From positions 3,175,557-3,239,556 of the forward strand of contig NZ_CP130886.1 of the NCBI RefSeq assembly GCF_030622045.1: a stretch of DNA of 64,000 nt. Reading direction: 5' to 3'. This document shows positions 7,957-18,825 of the stretch, piece after piece. The notes beneath the pieces are model-generated. The model did not search any database. It was not told the origin of the DNA and saw only the letters and a program-made list of their open reading frames with translations. Position numbers and translations under genes: made by a program. The DNA comes from Planctellipticum variicoloris (GTDB lineage: Bacteria; Planctomycetota; Planctomycetia; Planctomycetales; Planctomycetaceae). Numbering within the stretch: position 1 is the first letter of the stretch; every line of letters begins with the position of its first letter.

Positions 7957-9198
7957 TCAAACCAGCATGGCCCCGAATTCTTCTTCTTCCTCCGGCTGCA
8001 GCGCGGTGTGCTCCAGGGCGGCGGAGGTCGCGACAGCCCGTTTCGGGCCGGGTCGCTGCGTTTCGATCCCTTCGATGTGATACGCCGGGAGAACGCGATT
8101 GATGCGGACTTCGATGTTGGTGAGCTGCTGACCTTCGTCGCGGCAGACCAGCGTGAAAGCAGCGTTGCGAATATCCTGCGTCGAGAGTCGGCCGGTCCGG
8201 CCGACGCGATGGACGTAGTCGTCGCAGTCTTCGGGAACGTCATAGTTGATGATGTGCGAAATGCCGCTCACATCAATGCCGCGTCCCACCACGTCGGTCG
8301 CAATCAGCAGACGAATCCGTCCTTCGCGGAACTTCTTCATCGTCCGATCGCGGGCCGACTGGGCAAGATCGCCGTGCAGGTAGGCGGTGCCCGCGAGACG
8401 GTCGGCGAATCGACGGAAGACTTCCTCGGCTCCGCGTTTCGTCCGGGTGAAGACAATGGCCTGCTGCGGCCGCTCCTGGACGAGCAGTTGAACCAGCGTC
8501 TTGAACTTCCGGTCGTGGTCGACCGGGATGTAATACTGATCGATCGAGTTCTGCCCGATGTTCTTGATCGACAGATCGATTCGCGTCGGATTATGCATGT
8601 ACTTCTGGGCGAGCCGCTCGACCGGGGCGGGCAATGTCGCCGAAAGCAGCAGCGTCTGTCGATCCTTCGGGCACTGTCGGAGGATTTTCTCGATGTCCGG
8701 CCGGAAGCCGATGTCGAGCATCCGGTCGGCCTCGTCCATCACGATGATCTTGAGGTCGCTCGTATTGAGATCGCGACGGGCCATCAGGTCGATGACGCGA
8801 CCGGGCGTTCCGACGACAATCTGGGCGCCGCGCTGGAGAGCCGCGATCTGCTGCCGGAGCGGGCGACCGCCGACGCAGCAGGCCGTTCGCACCGGATGAT
8901 GCACCGAAAGCCGCTCGGCTTCGTCGGCGACCTGCTGGCTGAGTTCCCGCGTCGGCGTCAGGACCAGGACTTGAGTCCGGGTGTCCTTGAAATCGATTCG
9001 TTCGAGAATGGGCAGCACAAACGCGGCCGTCTTGCCGGTGCCTGTCTGTGCCTGTCCAATGCAGTCAGCGCCAGTGATGGCGATGGGGATAAATGCGGCC
9101 TGAATGGGGCTCGGAGACTGAAAGCCTGCCTGTCGAATGCCGGCGAGAGTCGCCTCACTGAGCCCAAGGTTGTCAAAACTTACCTGATCCTGCTCCAT
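7957..9198 (-). CDS. DEAD-box ATP-dependent RNA helicase
   Basis: This soluble ATPase of about 413 residues unwinds RNA. From the chosen ATG at 9198 the helicase motifs follow in order: the Q-motif region (FQSPSPIQ), motif I AQTGTGKT (50-57), PTREL, TPGR, DEAD (155-158), SAT (186-188), the ARGID-equivalent GRGID and HRVGRTGR (330-337). It has only a short C-terminal tail without the basic extension of RhlE or DeaD, so a specific name is not justified. A GTG at 9276 in frame would add 26 residues (MQDGETPGG...), but MEQDQVSFDNLGL aligns with normal helicase starts. Confidence 0.92.
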   Translation of the reverse strand: MEQDQVSFDNLGLSEATLAGIRQAGFQSPSPIQAAFIPIAITGADCIGQAQTGTGKTAAFVLPILERIDFKDTRTQVLVLTPTRELSQQVADEAERLSVHHPVRTACCVGGRPLRQQIAALQRGAQIVVGTPGRVIDLMARRDLNTSDLKIIVMDEADRMLDIGFRPDIEKILRQCPKDRQTLLLSATLPAPVERLAQKYMHNPTRIDLSIKNIGQNSIDQYYIPVDHDRKFKTLVQLLVQERPQQAIVFTRTKRGAEEVFRRFADRLAGTAYLHGDLAQSARDRTMKKFREGRIRLLIATDVVGRGIDVSGISHIINYDVPEDCDDYVHRVGRTGRLSTQDIRNAAFTLVCRDEGQQLTNIEVRINRVLPAYHIEGIETQRPGPKRAVATSAALEHTALQPEEEEEFGAMLV

Positions 9199-9497
9199 AC
9201 CCTGTCCGGTACCCTTCCACTGGGACGACCGTAACGACTTTTCGAAATCTCCGCCGGGAGTCTCGCCGTCCTGCACGAGCAGGGGGGCTCAACCGCGATG
9301 AGAGAGGAAGCCAGCTTGATCGCCGCAAACACCTGAATCACACCAACATGCATGAAAACTATACAGCAAAATACGCGCCGGTCAAATCAGAACGGACGTA
9401 CATGCTAAAAAAGTCGAGAGACGAGAGTCCAGAGCTTGGAGCCGGAGAAGACCCGGAAAAGGGGCGAGTCTCGTGTCGTTGCGATCGGAATCGGAGT

Positions 9498-9531
9498 GGC
9501 CGGGATCGACGACTTGGCGCCGATCCCGGCC
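9498..9531 (-). terminator. Hairpin downstream of ftsH
   Basis: GGCCGGGATCG (9498-9508) and CGATCCCGGCC (9521-9531) form a perfect 11-bp stem with a 12-nt loop, starting 31 nt after the ftsH stop on the minus strand. No U-tract follows. The rest of the 363-bp gap between helicase and ftsH coding starts/ends contains an A/T-rich patch (9340-9415) that may hold the helicase promoter but no gene. Confidence 0.6.
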
Positions 9532-9561
9532 TGGCGGTGAGTTATCCGTGGTTCCTGGCGG

Positions 9562-11514
<1,953 letters not shown>

Positions 11515-11622
11515 GGGCTCGCTTTCTGCAACGGCGATCGGCGGAATGTGTCGCGTCGCCGGTGGAATTGCCAGGGGTCAATTCAGGCGGAGAGAGGAAA
11601 TCCTCTCGCATCGCCAGGGGCG

Positions 11623-12462
11623 TCAGTCCGCCCACCAGTATCGTAGGATGCACCACAAGGCCTGCACACCGTCCTTCCAGCCAATCTTTTTCCCCTGCTC
11701 GTAAGTCCGGCCGTCATAGCTGACGGACATTTCATAGAGCCGGAATCCCCGGCGGGCGACCTTGGCCGTCAGCTCGGGTTCGATGCCGAAGCGATTCTGC
11801 TTCAGGGTGGGCCAGATGCTGTCGATGGCGGGACGGGAAAAGACCTTGTAGCAGGTTTCCATGTCGGTCAAATTGAGGTTGGTGAACCAGTTCGAGAAGT
11901 GCGTCAGGACCTGGTTGCCGAGGTAGTGCCAGTAATAGAGCACCCGGTGCTCCTGGTCCCCCAGGAACCGGCTGCCAAACACAACGTCGGCACGCCCTTC
12001 GATGATGGGGCGGAGCAGTCGCGGATACTCGGAAGGATCGTACTCAAGGTCCGCGTCCTGGATCAGGACCACATGCCCGGTGGCGCGAGAGAATCCCGTG
12101 CGGACCGCGGCCCCTTTCCCCTGATTGACGTCGTGATAGGCGGCGACGATTCGATTGTCGGGGTCCGGCGAAGCGGCCGCCGCCGCTTCAATTTCTCGGA
12201 GAATGTCCCGCGTTCCATCTTTGCTGCAGTCTTCGACGAGGACGATTTCCTTGCGGATCGGCACCGCCTTGACGCGATCGAGGATCAACCGCAGCGAATC
12301 TCGTTCGTTGTAGACGGGGATCACCACCGACAGCACGAAATCCGGCGGGACGGCGTACAACCCCAGTTTCCGGCAGACAAGTTCGCCCAACGACCTGCGG
12401 AGCGTCTCGTACCATTCCGGGGTATACGGCTTCCCAACCGCTTCGTGCTGGCCTGGAGTCAT
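11623..12462 (-). CDS. Family 2 glycosyltransferase (dolichol-phosphate-mannose-synthase-like)
   Basis: This 279-residue protein carries the GT-A fold of glycosyltransferase family 2: [49 protein letters not shown] and the metal-binding [15 protein letters not shown]. It has no obvious transmembrane helix. Members of this subgroup transfer sugars from nucleotide donors to polyprenyl phosphates or surface glycans; the acceptor is unknown here. ATG at 12462 is chosen because AAGGA lies about 10 bp before it, while the longer frame starts with TTG at 12480. The following gene on the minus strand is ftsH. Confidence 0.88.
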   Translation of the reverse strand: MTPGQHEAVGKPYTPEWYETLRRSLGELVCRKLGLYAVPPDFVLSVVIPVYNERDSLRLILDRVKAVPIRKEIVLVEDCSKDGTRDILREIEAAAAASPDPDNRIVAAYHDVNQGKGAAVRTGFSRATGHVVLIQDADLEYDPSEYPRLLRPIIEGRADVVFGSRFLGDQEHRVLYYWHYLGNQVLTHFSNWFTNLNLTDMETCYKVFSRPAIDSIWPTLKQNRFGIEPELTAKVARRGFRLYEMSVSYDGRTYEQGKKIGWKDGVQALWCILRYWWAD

Positions 12463-12717
12463 CCCCGTAAGTTCCTTCAAAGACTTTTCGAGACAGCTCT
12501 ATCGCGGCGGCGGGGGCAGTGGCGAGGCTATGGAAACGGCGCTAAACTACCAGTCGCTCCGCGAACGCTCCGCAAGGCGCGCCCGGATCAGAATCGATCC
12601 GGAACCCGCATCCCGGCCGTTCATAAAATGAACGATCGCGGTCAGTTGTAACCGGAAGGCGGCTGACTGTCATCCGTGCCCGCCCCCTCACAGGCTGATT
12701 TTCCGACAGGGACTTAC

Positions 12718-13878
12718 ATGACGGACAATGTGGTGACGATTCTCGATGCCGATCGCCGGATGGCGTTGCCTGCTGGCGAGTTGCGCTGCACTGGACCGGC
12801 AGGGGCGTCCAGCGCCGGCATTCGCTGGACGACGCTTCGAGGCGGACTTTCGGAGGGCGTGCAAGTCGTTGAGATCGACAGCGGACGCCTGAACTTCTCC
12901 ATTCTCCCCTCCCGCGGCATGGGACTCTGGCGCGGCAGATTGGGTGACCTGCCCATCGGCTGGAATTCCCCCGTCGAACGACCCGTTCATCCAGGCTTCG
13001 TCAACCTCACGGAACGCAACGGACTGGGCTGGCTGCATGGCTTCAATGAACTGCTGTGTCGCTGCGGACTGGGATTCAACGGCCCCCCCGGCCAGGACGA
13101 GGGCGAGCAGATCACGCTGCACGGCCGGATCGCCAACCTCCCCGCACACGAGGTGACGGCGTCGATCGACGGAGATCTTCTGACCGTGCGGGGCGTCGTC
13201 GACGAGGCCTCCATGTTCGGGACGCGGCTGCGCCTCACTTCGACGTACACCGTCCAGTTCGGCGGAACTCACTGTTCGATCACCGACGAAATCACGAACC
13301 TCGCGGGCAGGCCAGCGACATTGTCGCTGCTGTATCACATCAACGTGGGCCGCCCGTTCCTGGAACCCGGCGGTCGCTTTCACGTCCCCTTCCACGAAAT
13401 GGCGCCCCGCGATCCGCGAGCCGCCGAGGGAATCGACAACTACCCGGTCTACGGCTCGCCCGACCCCGACTACGCCGAACAAGCCTATTTCTTCAGGCCG
13501 CTCGCCGACGGCGAAGGCTGGTCCACCGCGGTCCTGGAGAACGCTGGAGGTTCCGCCGCGCTGGCAGTCCACTACAACACGCATCAACTGCCGTACTTCA
13601 CCGTCTGGAAAAATACGATCGCCGAGTCCGACGGATACGTCACCGGCCTGGAGCCATCGGTCAACTTCCCGAACTTCCGCAGCTTCGAACGGGAGCAGGG
13701 CCGGCTGCCGCTGCTGCCGCCGGGTGCGACCTATCGGTCGGAATTGCGGCTGGAGGCGGCTGCCACGCCAGACGATGTCCGACGACTCATCGGACGCGTC
13801 GAGACTCTGCAGGGAACTGCGACGCCGACGATCCACCGCGAGCCCCAACCGACGTTCTCGCCGGCCGGCCGCAAATGA
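12718..13878 (+). CDS. DUF4432 family aldose-1-epimerase-like protein
   Basis: This soluble protein of 386 residues has a galactose-mutarotase-like beta-sandwich of the DUF4432 type. Features are the early GGLSEGVQVVEIDSG, the ILPSRGMGLWRG motif, LHGFNELLCRCG, ITLHGRIANLPAHEV, and the catalytic-region histidines in LSLLYHINVGRPFLEPGG. The family is linked to sugar mutarotation or related carbohydrate chemistry, but substrates are mostly unknown. ATG at 12718 has ACAGGGA 5-11 bp upstream; an in-frame start at 12676 is less likely. It converges with the Gly/Tyr-rich gene, with only 10 bp between the stops. Confidence 0.87.
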   Translation: MTDNVVTILDADRRMALPAGELRCTGPAGASSAGIRWTTLRGGLSEGVQVVEIDSGRLNFSILPSRGMGLWRGRLGDLPIGWNSPVERPVHPGFVNLTERNGLGWLHGFNELLCRCGLGFNGPPGQDEGEQITLHGRIANLPAHEVTASIDGDLLTVRGVVDEASMFGTRLRLTSTYTVQFGGTHCSITDEITNLAGRPATLSLLYHINVGRPFLEPGGRFHVPFHEMAPRDPRAAEGIDNYPVYGSPDPDYAEQAYFFRPLADGEGWSTAVLENAGGSAALAVHYNTHQLPYFTVWKNTIAESDGYVTGLEPSVNFPNFRSFEREQGRLPLLPPGATYRSELRLEAAATPDDVRRLIGRVETLQGTATPTIHREPQPTFSPAGRK

Positions 13879-13888
13879 CCAACCGCGG

Positions 13889-14524
13889 CTACTGCGCCGG
13901 AGTCGGCAGATCACTGGCAGCCCGCACGAGCTCCCAGCCCCTGTCCGTCAGTTTGAACTTGAAGGTACCGGGGGACAGGGAATAGCGGGCCGTACCAAAG
14001 TCCCCGCCGCGGTCGAATTCGATCGTCCACAGGCGATCGTTGGGGAATCTCTGCGACTGACCGGTCCGCATCGAGTAGGAATTCCCGTTGAGCGTATAGT
14101 CGACCACGGCTTCTGTGCCGTCGGACGGAAACAGAATCGTCACGTCGCCGGTGCTGATCGGGGCCGACGGAACCGTGTAAACGGGCGCCGGCTGGATGTA
14201 GGTCGGCGTCGAATAGTACTGGGGCGCCCCATAGTATCCGCCGTATCCAGCCCCATACGGACGATACCCTCCAGAGCCGTATCCGCGGTAACCATATCCG
14301 TATGGACGACCGATGCCGATCGACAACCCCGAGCCATAGTAGCCGGAGCCGTAATAGCCCGAGCCAATGCCGATCCCGACTCCGCCGCGATAGCCGCCGC
14401 CGTAGTATCCGCCGCCGCGACCACCGTAGTATCCACCGCCACGTTGAGCGAAGGCACTGTCGGTTGCGACGAGCCCTAAAAGAGACCAGACTAAAAGTCC
14501 GCGAGACATGTGTGCCAAATTCAT
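13889..14524 (-). CDS. Secreted Gly/Tyr-rich protein with small C-terminal domain
   Basis: The 211-residue product has a signal peptide (SRGLLVWSLLGLVATDSAFA) and then about 75 residues of Gly/Tyr repeats (GGGYYGG, SGYYGSGYYGSG). A linker leads to a folded-looking domain of about 90 residues (VTILFPSDGTEAVVDYTLNGNSYSM ... PGTFKFKLTDRGWEL in shortened form). The same kind of C-terminal domain is common in planctomycete Gly-rich secreted proteins, and it reads as a beta-strand module. No catalytic motif is visible. It is probably a surface or extracellular-matrix protein. The start at 14524 is used; a second ATG five codons in is equally possible. Confidence 0.75.
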   Translation of the reverse strand: MNLAHMSRGLLVWSLLGLVATDSAFAQRGGGYYGGRGGGYYGGGYRGGVGIGIGSGYYGSGYYGSGLSIGIGRPYGYGYRGYGSGGYRPYGAGYGGYYGAPQYYSTPTYIQPAPVYTVPSAPISTGDVTILFPSDGTEAVVDYTLNGNSYSMRTGQSQRFPNDRLWTIEFDRGGDFGTARYSLSPGTFKFKLTDRGWELVRAASDLPTPAQ

Positions 14525-14751
14525 GATGTTCTCCCCCCCGGATTGCGTTCAATGTCCATTGCACCCGACCCGTCGGGTAAGTCTATGGCAGCGGTCGCCG
14601 TCAGCATAGGCGGCAAGCCTTCCACTTCCGCAAGTCGTTTCTGTTCAAACAGATGCAATCGGTCCTTTACAGAATCTGTGTGGCAGGACAGGCCCCCGAC
14701 GGGACTCCGGTCTGAGGCCGAAAGAGGTCGCATTCCGCACAGGAACGAGTC

Positions 14752-15423
14752 ATGAACTTCGATAATGTCTGGCTGTGCTGGAGCTCGGGCAAGGACAGCG
14801 CCTGGGCGCTGCACGTCCTGCGTCAGAATCCCGCGTTCAGAGTCACCGCCCTGGTCACCACCGTGAATGCCACCTTCGACCGGGTCGCCATGCACGCCGT
14901 CCGCAGCGAACTCCTTCGGCAGCAGGCCGCAGCCGCGGGGCTCCCGTTGAAGATCATTCTGATCCCGTGGCCCTGCAGCAACGCCGACTATGAAGCCGCC
15001 GTGCGACCGATCGTCGATGAAGCCGTGCAGTCCGGCGTCGCCGCAATGGCCTTCGGCGACCTGTTTCTGGAGGACGTGCGGGCCTATCGCGAACGGATGC
15101 TCGACGGAACGGGACTGACGCCCCTCTTTCCGCTCTGGGGCCGGCCGACGTCCGAGCTGGCCAAAGAAATGCTGGCGGGGGGCCTGAAAGCCAGGCTGAC
15201 ATGCGTCGATCCGAAAGTCCTGCCGCGACACTTCGCCGGAAAAGCCTTTGACGCCGAACTGCTCGCCGAGCTGCCAACCGGCGTCGATCCCTGCGGCGAG
15301 CGGGGCGAGTTTCACTCATTCGTCACCGACGGACCGATGTTTCACCGCCCGGTCGCTTGCCAGTCAGGCGAGATCGTCGAACGGGAAGGGTTTGTCTTCG
15401 CCGATCTCTTGCCAGTCGACTGA
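14752..15423 (+). CDS. Dph6-like PP-loop ATP pyrophosphatase
   Basis: The 223-residue product has the adenine-nucleotide alpha-hydrolase fold. The PP-loop SSGKDS is at residues 11-16, followed by the family's ATP-binding and C-terminal signatures FGDLFLEDVRAYRE, FPLWGR and GVDPCGERGEFHSFVTDGP, which match the diphthine-ammonia-ligase/MJ0570 family. In archaea and eukaryotes Dph6 amidates diphthine on EF2; bacteria do not make diphthamide, so here it must act on another substrate, still unknown. ATG at 14752 has ACAGGAACG upstream. It lies 185 bp before purD in the same direction. Confidence 0.88.
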   Translation: MNFDNVWLCWSSGKDSAWALHVLRQNPAFRVTALVTTVNATFDRVAMHAVRSELLRQQAAAAGLPLKIILIPWPCSNADYEAAVRPIVDEAVQSGVAAMAFGDLFLEDVRAYRERMLDGTGLTPLFPLWGRPTSELAKEMLAGGLKARLTCVDPKVLPRHFAGKAFDAELLAELPTGVDPCGERGEFHSFVTDGPMFHRPVACQSGEIVEREGFVFADLLPVD

Positions 15424-15608
15424 GACTTCGACCGCATTCGCGATCCCGCTACAGCCCGCCAGCCTCGGGCGATATACTGAGCGATTCGTGAAGTTCGCGG
15501 CGACTGCGGTCGACCTGAACGCCTCACCCGCACTGCCGCCGGGGCAGTGACGCGACGAATTCCTGGATACCCGGCTGCCAGCCTCAGAATTGCAATCGAG
15601 CCTGCCCC

Positions 15609-16886
15609 ATGAAAGTCCTCGTTCTCGGTTCCGGCGGACGTGAACACGCCCTCGTCTGGAAGCTCAAGCAGTCCCCGTCGGTGACGCAGGTCTTCTGCGC
15701 GCCCGGCAACGCCGGCATCGGTCTCGATGCCGTGAATGTGGACATTTCGTCGACCGACACGGCCCGCCTGCTCAAATTCGTCGCGAAGGAACAGATCGAT
15801 CTGACCGTCGTAGGACCGGAAATTCCGCTGGTCGCCGGCGTCGTCGACGAATTCCTGAATGCCGGACACAAAATCTTCGGGCCGACGAGCAAGGCCGCCG
15901 AACTGGAGGGAAGCAAGCGATTTTCGAAGGAACTGATGAAGCGGGCCAACGTGCCGACCGCCGACTTCAGTTCGTTCACGAACGCCGCCGAGGCCAACAG
16001 CTACCTCGACGAACGCGAAATCGAACGCTGCGTGGTCAAGGCCGACGGGCTGGCCGCCGGGAAAGGCGTCGTCGTCTGTTCGAGCCGGGAAGAAGCCCGC
16101 GACACGATCAAGCGGATGCTGATCATGAAGGAGTTCGGCGCCGCCGGTGCACGAATCGTCATCGAAGAGCGTCTCGTCGGCGAAGAAGCCAGCCTGCTGG
16201 CGCTGGTCGATGGAAAAACCATTGTCCCCCTCGAAGCGGCCCAGGATCATAAAGCCGCCTTCGACGGAGACACCGGCCCCAACACCGGCGGCATGGGCGC
16301 CTATTGTCCGACTCCCATCATGACGCCCGATCTGATCGATCTCGCCGTCGAAAAAGTGCTCGTGCCGGTCGTGCATCAGCTCAAAAAGGAAGGCCGGCCG
16401 TTCCGCGGTTGCCTGTATGCCGGGCTGATGCTGACCAGCCAGGGACCGAAAGTCCTGGAATTCAACGTCCGGTTCGGAGATCCGGAAACCCAGGCGGTGC
16501 TGATGCGGCTCAAGTCCGACCTCGGACTGGCGCTGATGGCTGCTGCGACCGGAACGCTGGAAGACATGCCGCCGCTGGAATGGGACCCGCGCCCCAGCGT
16601 CTGCGTGGTCATGGCCTCGGCCGGCTACCCGGGCGAGTACCAGAAGGGCAAGGCCATCCGCGGACTCGACGACGCCGCCCAGATCGAAGACGCCAAGGTC
16701 TTCCACGCCGGGACAGTCCGCGGCGAAGACGGCCAGATCCTGACGGACGGCGGCCGAGTCCTCGGCGTCACGGCGCTGGGGGACACAATCTCGCAGGCCA
16801 AGTTACGGGCCTACCAGACGGTCAAGTGCATCCGCTGGGAAGGCGCCTGGTGCCGGAAGGATATTTCCGACAAAGCCATCAGGTAG
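15609..16886 (+). CDS. purD: Phosphoribosylamine-glycine ligase (GAR synthetase)
   Basis: PurD catalyses the second step of purine synthesis, joining phosphoribosylamine and glycine with ATP. The 425-residue length is standard. The motifs are complete: LVLGSGGREHALVWKL at the N-terminus, the ATP-grasp segment VVKADGLAAGKGVVV, GPNTGGMGAYCPTP, and FNVRFGDPETQ, with the C-terminal YPGEYQKG region. ATG at 15609 fits the family start. No other purine gene is adjacent. A short hairpin follows immediately after the stop codon. Confidence 0.97.
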   Translation: MKVLVLGSGGREHALVWKLKQSPSVTQVFCAPGNAGIGLDAVNVDISSTDTARLLKFVAKEQIDLTVVGPEIPLVAGVVDEFLNAGHKIFGPTSKAAELEGSKRFSKELMKRANVPTADFSSFTNAAEANSYLDEREIERCVVKADGLAAGKGVVVCSSREEARDTIKRMLIMKEFGAAGARIVIEERLVGEEASLLALVDGKTIVPLEAAQDHKAAFDGDTGPNTGGMGAYCPTPIMTPDLIDLAVEKVLVPVVHQLKKEGRPFRGCLYAGLMLTSQGPKVLEFNVRFGDPETQAVLMRLKSDLGLALMAAATGTLEDMPPLEWDPRPSVCVVMASAGYPGEYQKGKAIRGLDDAAQIEDAKVFHAGTVRGEDGQILTDGGRVLGVTALGDTISQAKLRAYQTVKCIRWEGAWCRKDISDKAIR

Positions 16887-16903
16887 GGCCGGTTCCACCG
16901 GCC
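16887..16903 (+). terminator. Hairpin directly after purD stop
   Basis: GGCCGGT and ACCGGCC pair over 7 bp with a TCC loop, starting at the base after the purD stop. No U-tract follows, so termination here is only a suggestion; a longer GCCTGGGCA palindrome lies 60 bp further on. Confidence 0.4.
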
Positions 16904-16964
16904 GAATTGCTCCGCCCATCGTGCGCCGGGCCGGGCGCGCCCGGTCGAAACGTCGACAAGACCT

Positions 16965-16989
16965 CGTGCCCAGGCTCTGCCTGGGCACG
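16965..16989. repeat. CCCAGGC palindromic repeat, copy 1
   Basis: CGTGCCCAGGC and GCCTGGGCACG form a perfect 11-bp stem around a TCT loop. A related half-palindrome (GCAGAGCCTGGGAACCAG) lies at about 17063-17080, so two copies flank the short gap between purD and the SGNH hydrolase gene. Confidence 0.8.
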
Positions 16990-17091
16990 TCTGTTCCCGC
17001 CGCTCAACATCGACGTTCGATGGCTGTGAATGCGAATCGGGGCTGCGCGAAAGAGGGTTTCCATGCAGAGCCTGGGAACCAGAAAACACAC

Positions 17092-17820
17092 TCAGCCAGC
17101 ATTCTTCGACTTGAGCCGTTTCGCCAGCTCCGGAACCGCATCCGGCAGCGCCGCCGCCACCAGTCCCGCGATGGCCAGCCCCCCTTTTCGGGAAAAGTGC
17201 GTCCGGTCGCTGGCGGAAGCCGTCAGATCGGCGCTGGCTGCGTCGCCGAGTGAATCGAAAAGCTGGAAGCTCGCCGCGTGGAGATCCACGACGGGCACTT
17301 CCAGTTCCTTGCCGACCTGCAGAGTCGCCTCGGCAAAAGGTGTCAGCGTCGTCGTCGCCTTGCCGTCAGCAAACGTCCTACGCGCCACCGGCGTCACCAG
17401 GACCGGCTTCGCGCCCGCCGCCCGGGCCTCTCGGACATACCGCCGCAAGTTATCCTGAAAATCCCCCCGCGGATCGGTTGCCCGATCCCCCTTGCCGGGC
17501 TGGTCGTTGTGCCCGAACTGAATGAAAACATAATCCGGTTTCTCCGCCAGCACCGGCTCCCAGCGCCCCTCGCTCAGAAAACTCTTCGAACTGCGACCCG
17601 ACGCTGCGCGGTTAAGCACCTCAACTGTTCCGTCGAACTGCTCTTCAAAGACCTGCCCCCAGCCGGTCAGATCGGGCCGGTCCGCCGGCGGCTTCGCATA
17701 CGACGCCATCGTCGAATCGCCAATCAGGGCGATGCGAACGGGAGTCTGGTCGTCGCCAATCAGCGGACAGGCAGCGAACGTGACCAGGACACAACTCATC
17801 CGGAGAATTGGGAGCATCAT
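17092..17820 (-). CDS. Secreted SGNH/GDSL hydrolase, rhamnogalacturonan-acetylesterase-like
   Basis: The 242-residue protein has a signal peptide (residues 1-22, ending near CPLIGDD) and an SGNH hydrolase fold. The nucleophile motif is LIGDSTMA (S36), the block III motif is FIQFGHNDQPG, and the C-terminal Asp-His pair is DRTHFS. This motif set, with DLTGWGQVFEEQ and GRSSKSFLSEGRW, is typical of rhamnogalacturonan acetylesterases (CE12-like), which remove acetyl groups from pectin. Its substrate here is inferred only. Two other secreted esterase-like genes lie at 18826-20744 in the same direction. Confidence 0.88.
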   Translation of the reverse strand: MMLPILRMSCVLVTFAACPLIGDDQTPVRIALIGDSTMASYAKPPADRPDLTGWGQVFEEQFDGTVEVLNRAASGRSSKSFLSEGRWEPVLAEKPDYVFIQFGHNDQPGKGDRATDPRGDFQDNLRRYVREARAAGAKPVLVTPVARRTFADGKATTTLTPFAEATLQVGKELEVPVVDLHAASFQLFDSLGDAASADLTASASDRTHFSRKGGLAIAGLVAAALPDAVPELAKRLKSKNAG

Positions 17821-17873
17821 CGATCCTTCGAAGCCTCAATCGTAACGGAGGACGCGGCGTCTCTCATTCTCAT

Positions 17874-17924
<51 letters not shown>

Positions 17925-17928
17925 CCCA

Positions 17929-18630
17929 TCATCCCGCCCCACCGGTCTGAAACGAAACCTCCTCGTACGGCTGCACGACAACGAACCCGTCCCCCTGAAA
18001 CTTCATCTGGATCGATTCCCCGCTGCCGCGTCCGAAGAATGTCTTCAGCGACACATCCGTCTTGAGATCCGGCATCAGGTGGCCCGACCAGGCCACAGTG
18101 GCGTTCGGGTCGGTCATGATCGGCCGGCTCGGCGTCACCCGCAGCGTCACCGGGTCATAGTGCGTCGTGATGGCGATCAGTCCGGTCCCTTCCAGACGGA
18201 CGTTGAACAGCCCCCCTGCGACGAGTCCGGTGATCTTCTTCATCATCTTGATGTCCCACTTGATCTGCGGCTCGAACGCCAGCAAGTCGTTCCCGTTCAC
18301 ATAGATCGCGTCGTCTTCGAGCTGCAGGACCGTGATCTTCTTGCCGGTATCGGCCAGATACACCTTCCCCCGGCCTTCCGCTTTCGTGAGCTGCGTCCCT
18401 TCGCCGCTGACGGCCTTCTTGAGCAGCTTGCCCAGGCCGTGCTCCAGCATTCCTTCCCGCGTGAATTTCACATCGCCGTGATAGGCAACCATCGCCCCCT
18501 TCTTCATCCAGACCAGACCGTTCAGGTTGATCTCCAGCAGGCGTTCGTTTTCCAGTTCGAAAAGCCCCTGGCCCAGATCTTCCTGTTTCGTCTGTTCGAC
18601 AAACTCCGACAGCGTATAGCGGCCCGACAT
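17929..18630 (-). CDS. AIM24 family protein
   Basis: This 233-residue soluble protein matches the AIM24/TIGR00266 family, a TRAP-like beta-rich fold named after a yeast mitochondrial biogenesis protein. Seen in the sequence are [67 protein letters not shown] and the [24 protein letters not shown] end. The bacterial function is unknown. The start at 18630 ([10 protein letters not shown]) is chosen because the upstream in-frame extension to 18759 runs through a CCCAGGC palindromic repeat and reads as non-coding. Confidence 0.9.
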   Translation of the reverse strand: MSGRYTLSEFVEQTKQEDLGQGLFELENERLLEINLNGLVWMKKGAMVAYHGDVKFTREGMLEHGLGKLLKKAVSGEGTQLTKAEGRGKVYLADTGKKITVLQLEDDAIYVNGNDLLAFEPQIKWDIKMMKKITGLVAGGLFNVRLEGTGLIAITTHYDPVTLRVTPSRPIMTDPNATVAWSGHLMPDLKTDVSLKTFFGRGSGESIQMKFQGDGFVVVQPYEEVSFQTGGAG

Positions 18631-18667
18631 TGGCGTTTCCCTGGCTGAAGTAAACTGGCCACCGGCT

Positions 18668-18684
18668 CCCAGGCACTGCCTGGG
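18668..18684. repeat. CCCAGGC palindromic repeat, copy 2
   Basis: CCCAGGC and GCCTGGG flank an ACT loop, with partly complementary flanks (GGCT / GGAACC). It lies 38 bp upstream of the AIM24 start and is a second intact member of the family also seen at 16965-16989. Confidence 0.75.
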
Positions 18685-18825
18685 AACCCAATCCCGGCGA
18701 GGCTCTGTCTCGCGTCTTCCGTTATCACTCGCGATCGAGTGAACCGTTAACGACGACATCGACGATTCGGATCATCGACTCGCCAAGTTTCTATCCTCGA
18801 AACTCCTCCCGACACATTCGTTTCT

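Noticed and set aside
15342-16706. 454-codon minus-strand frame across purD.
   Set aside because: It is a mirror of purD and has no family resemblance; purD has all catalytic motifs.
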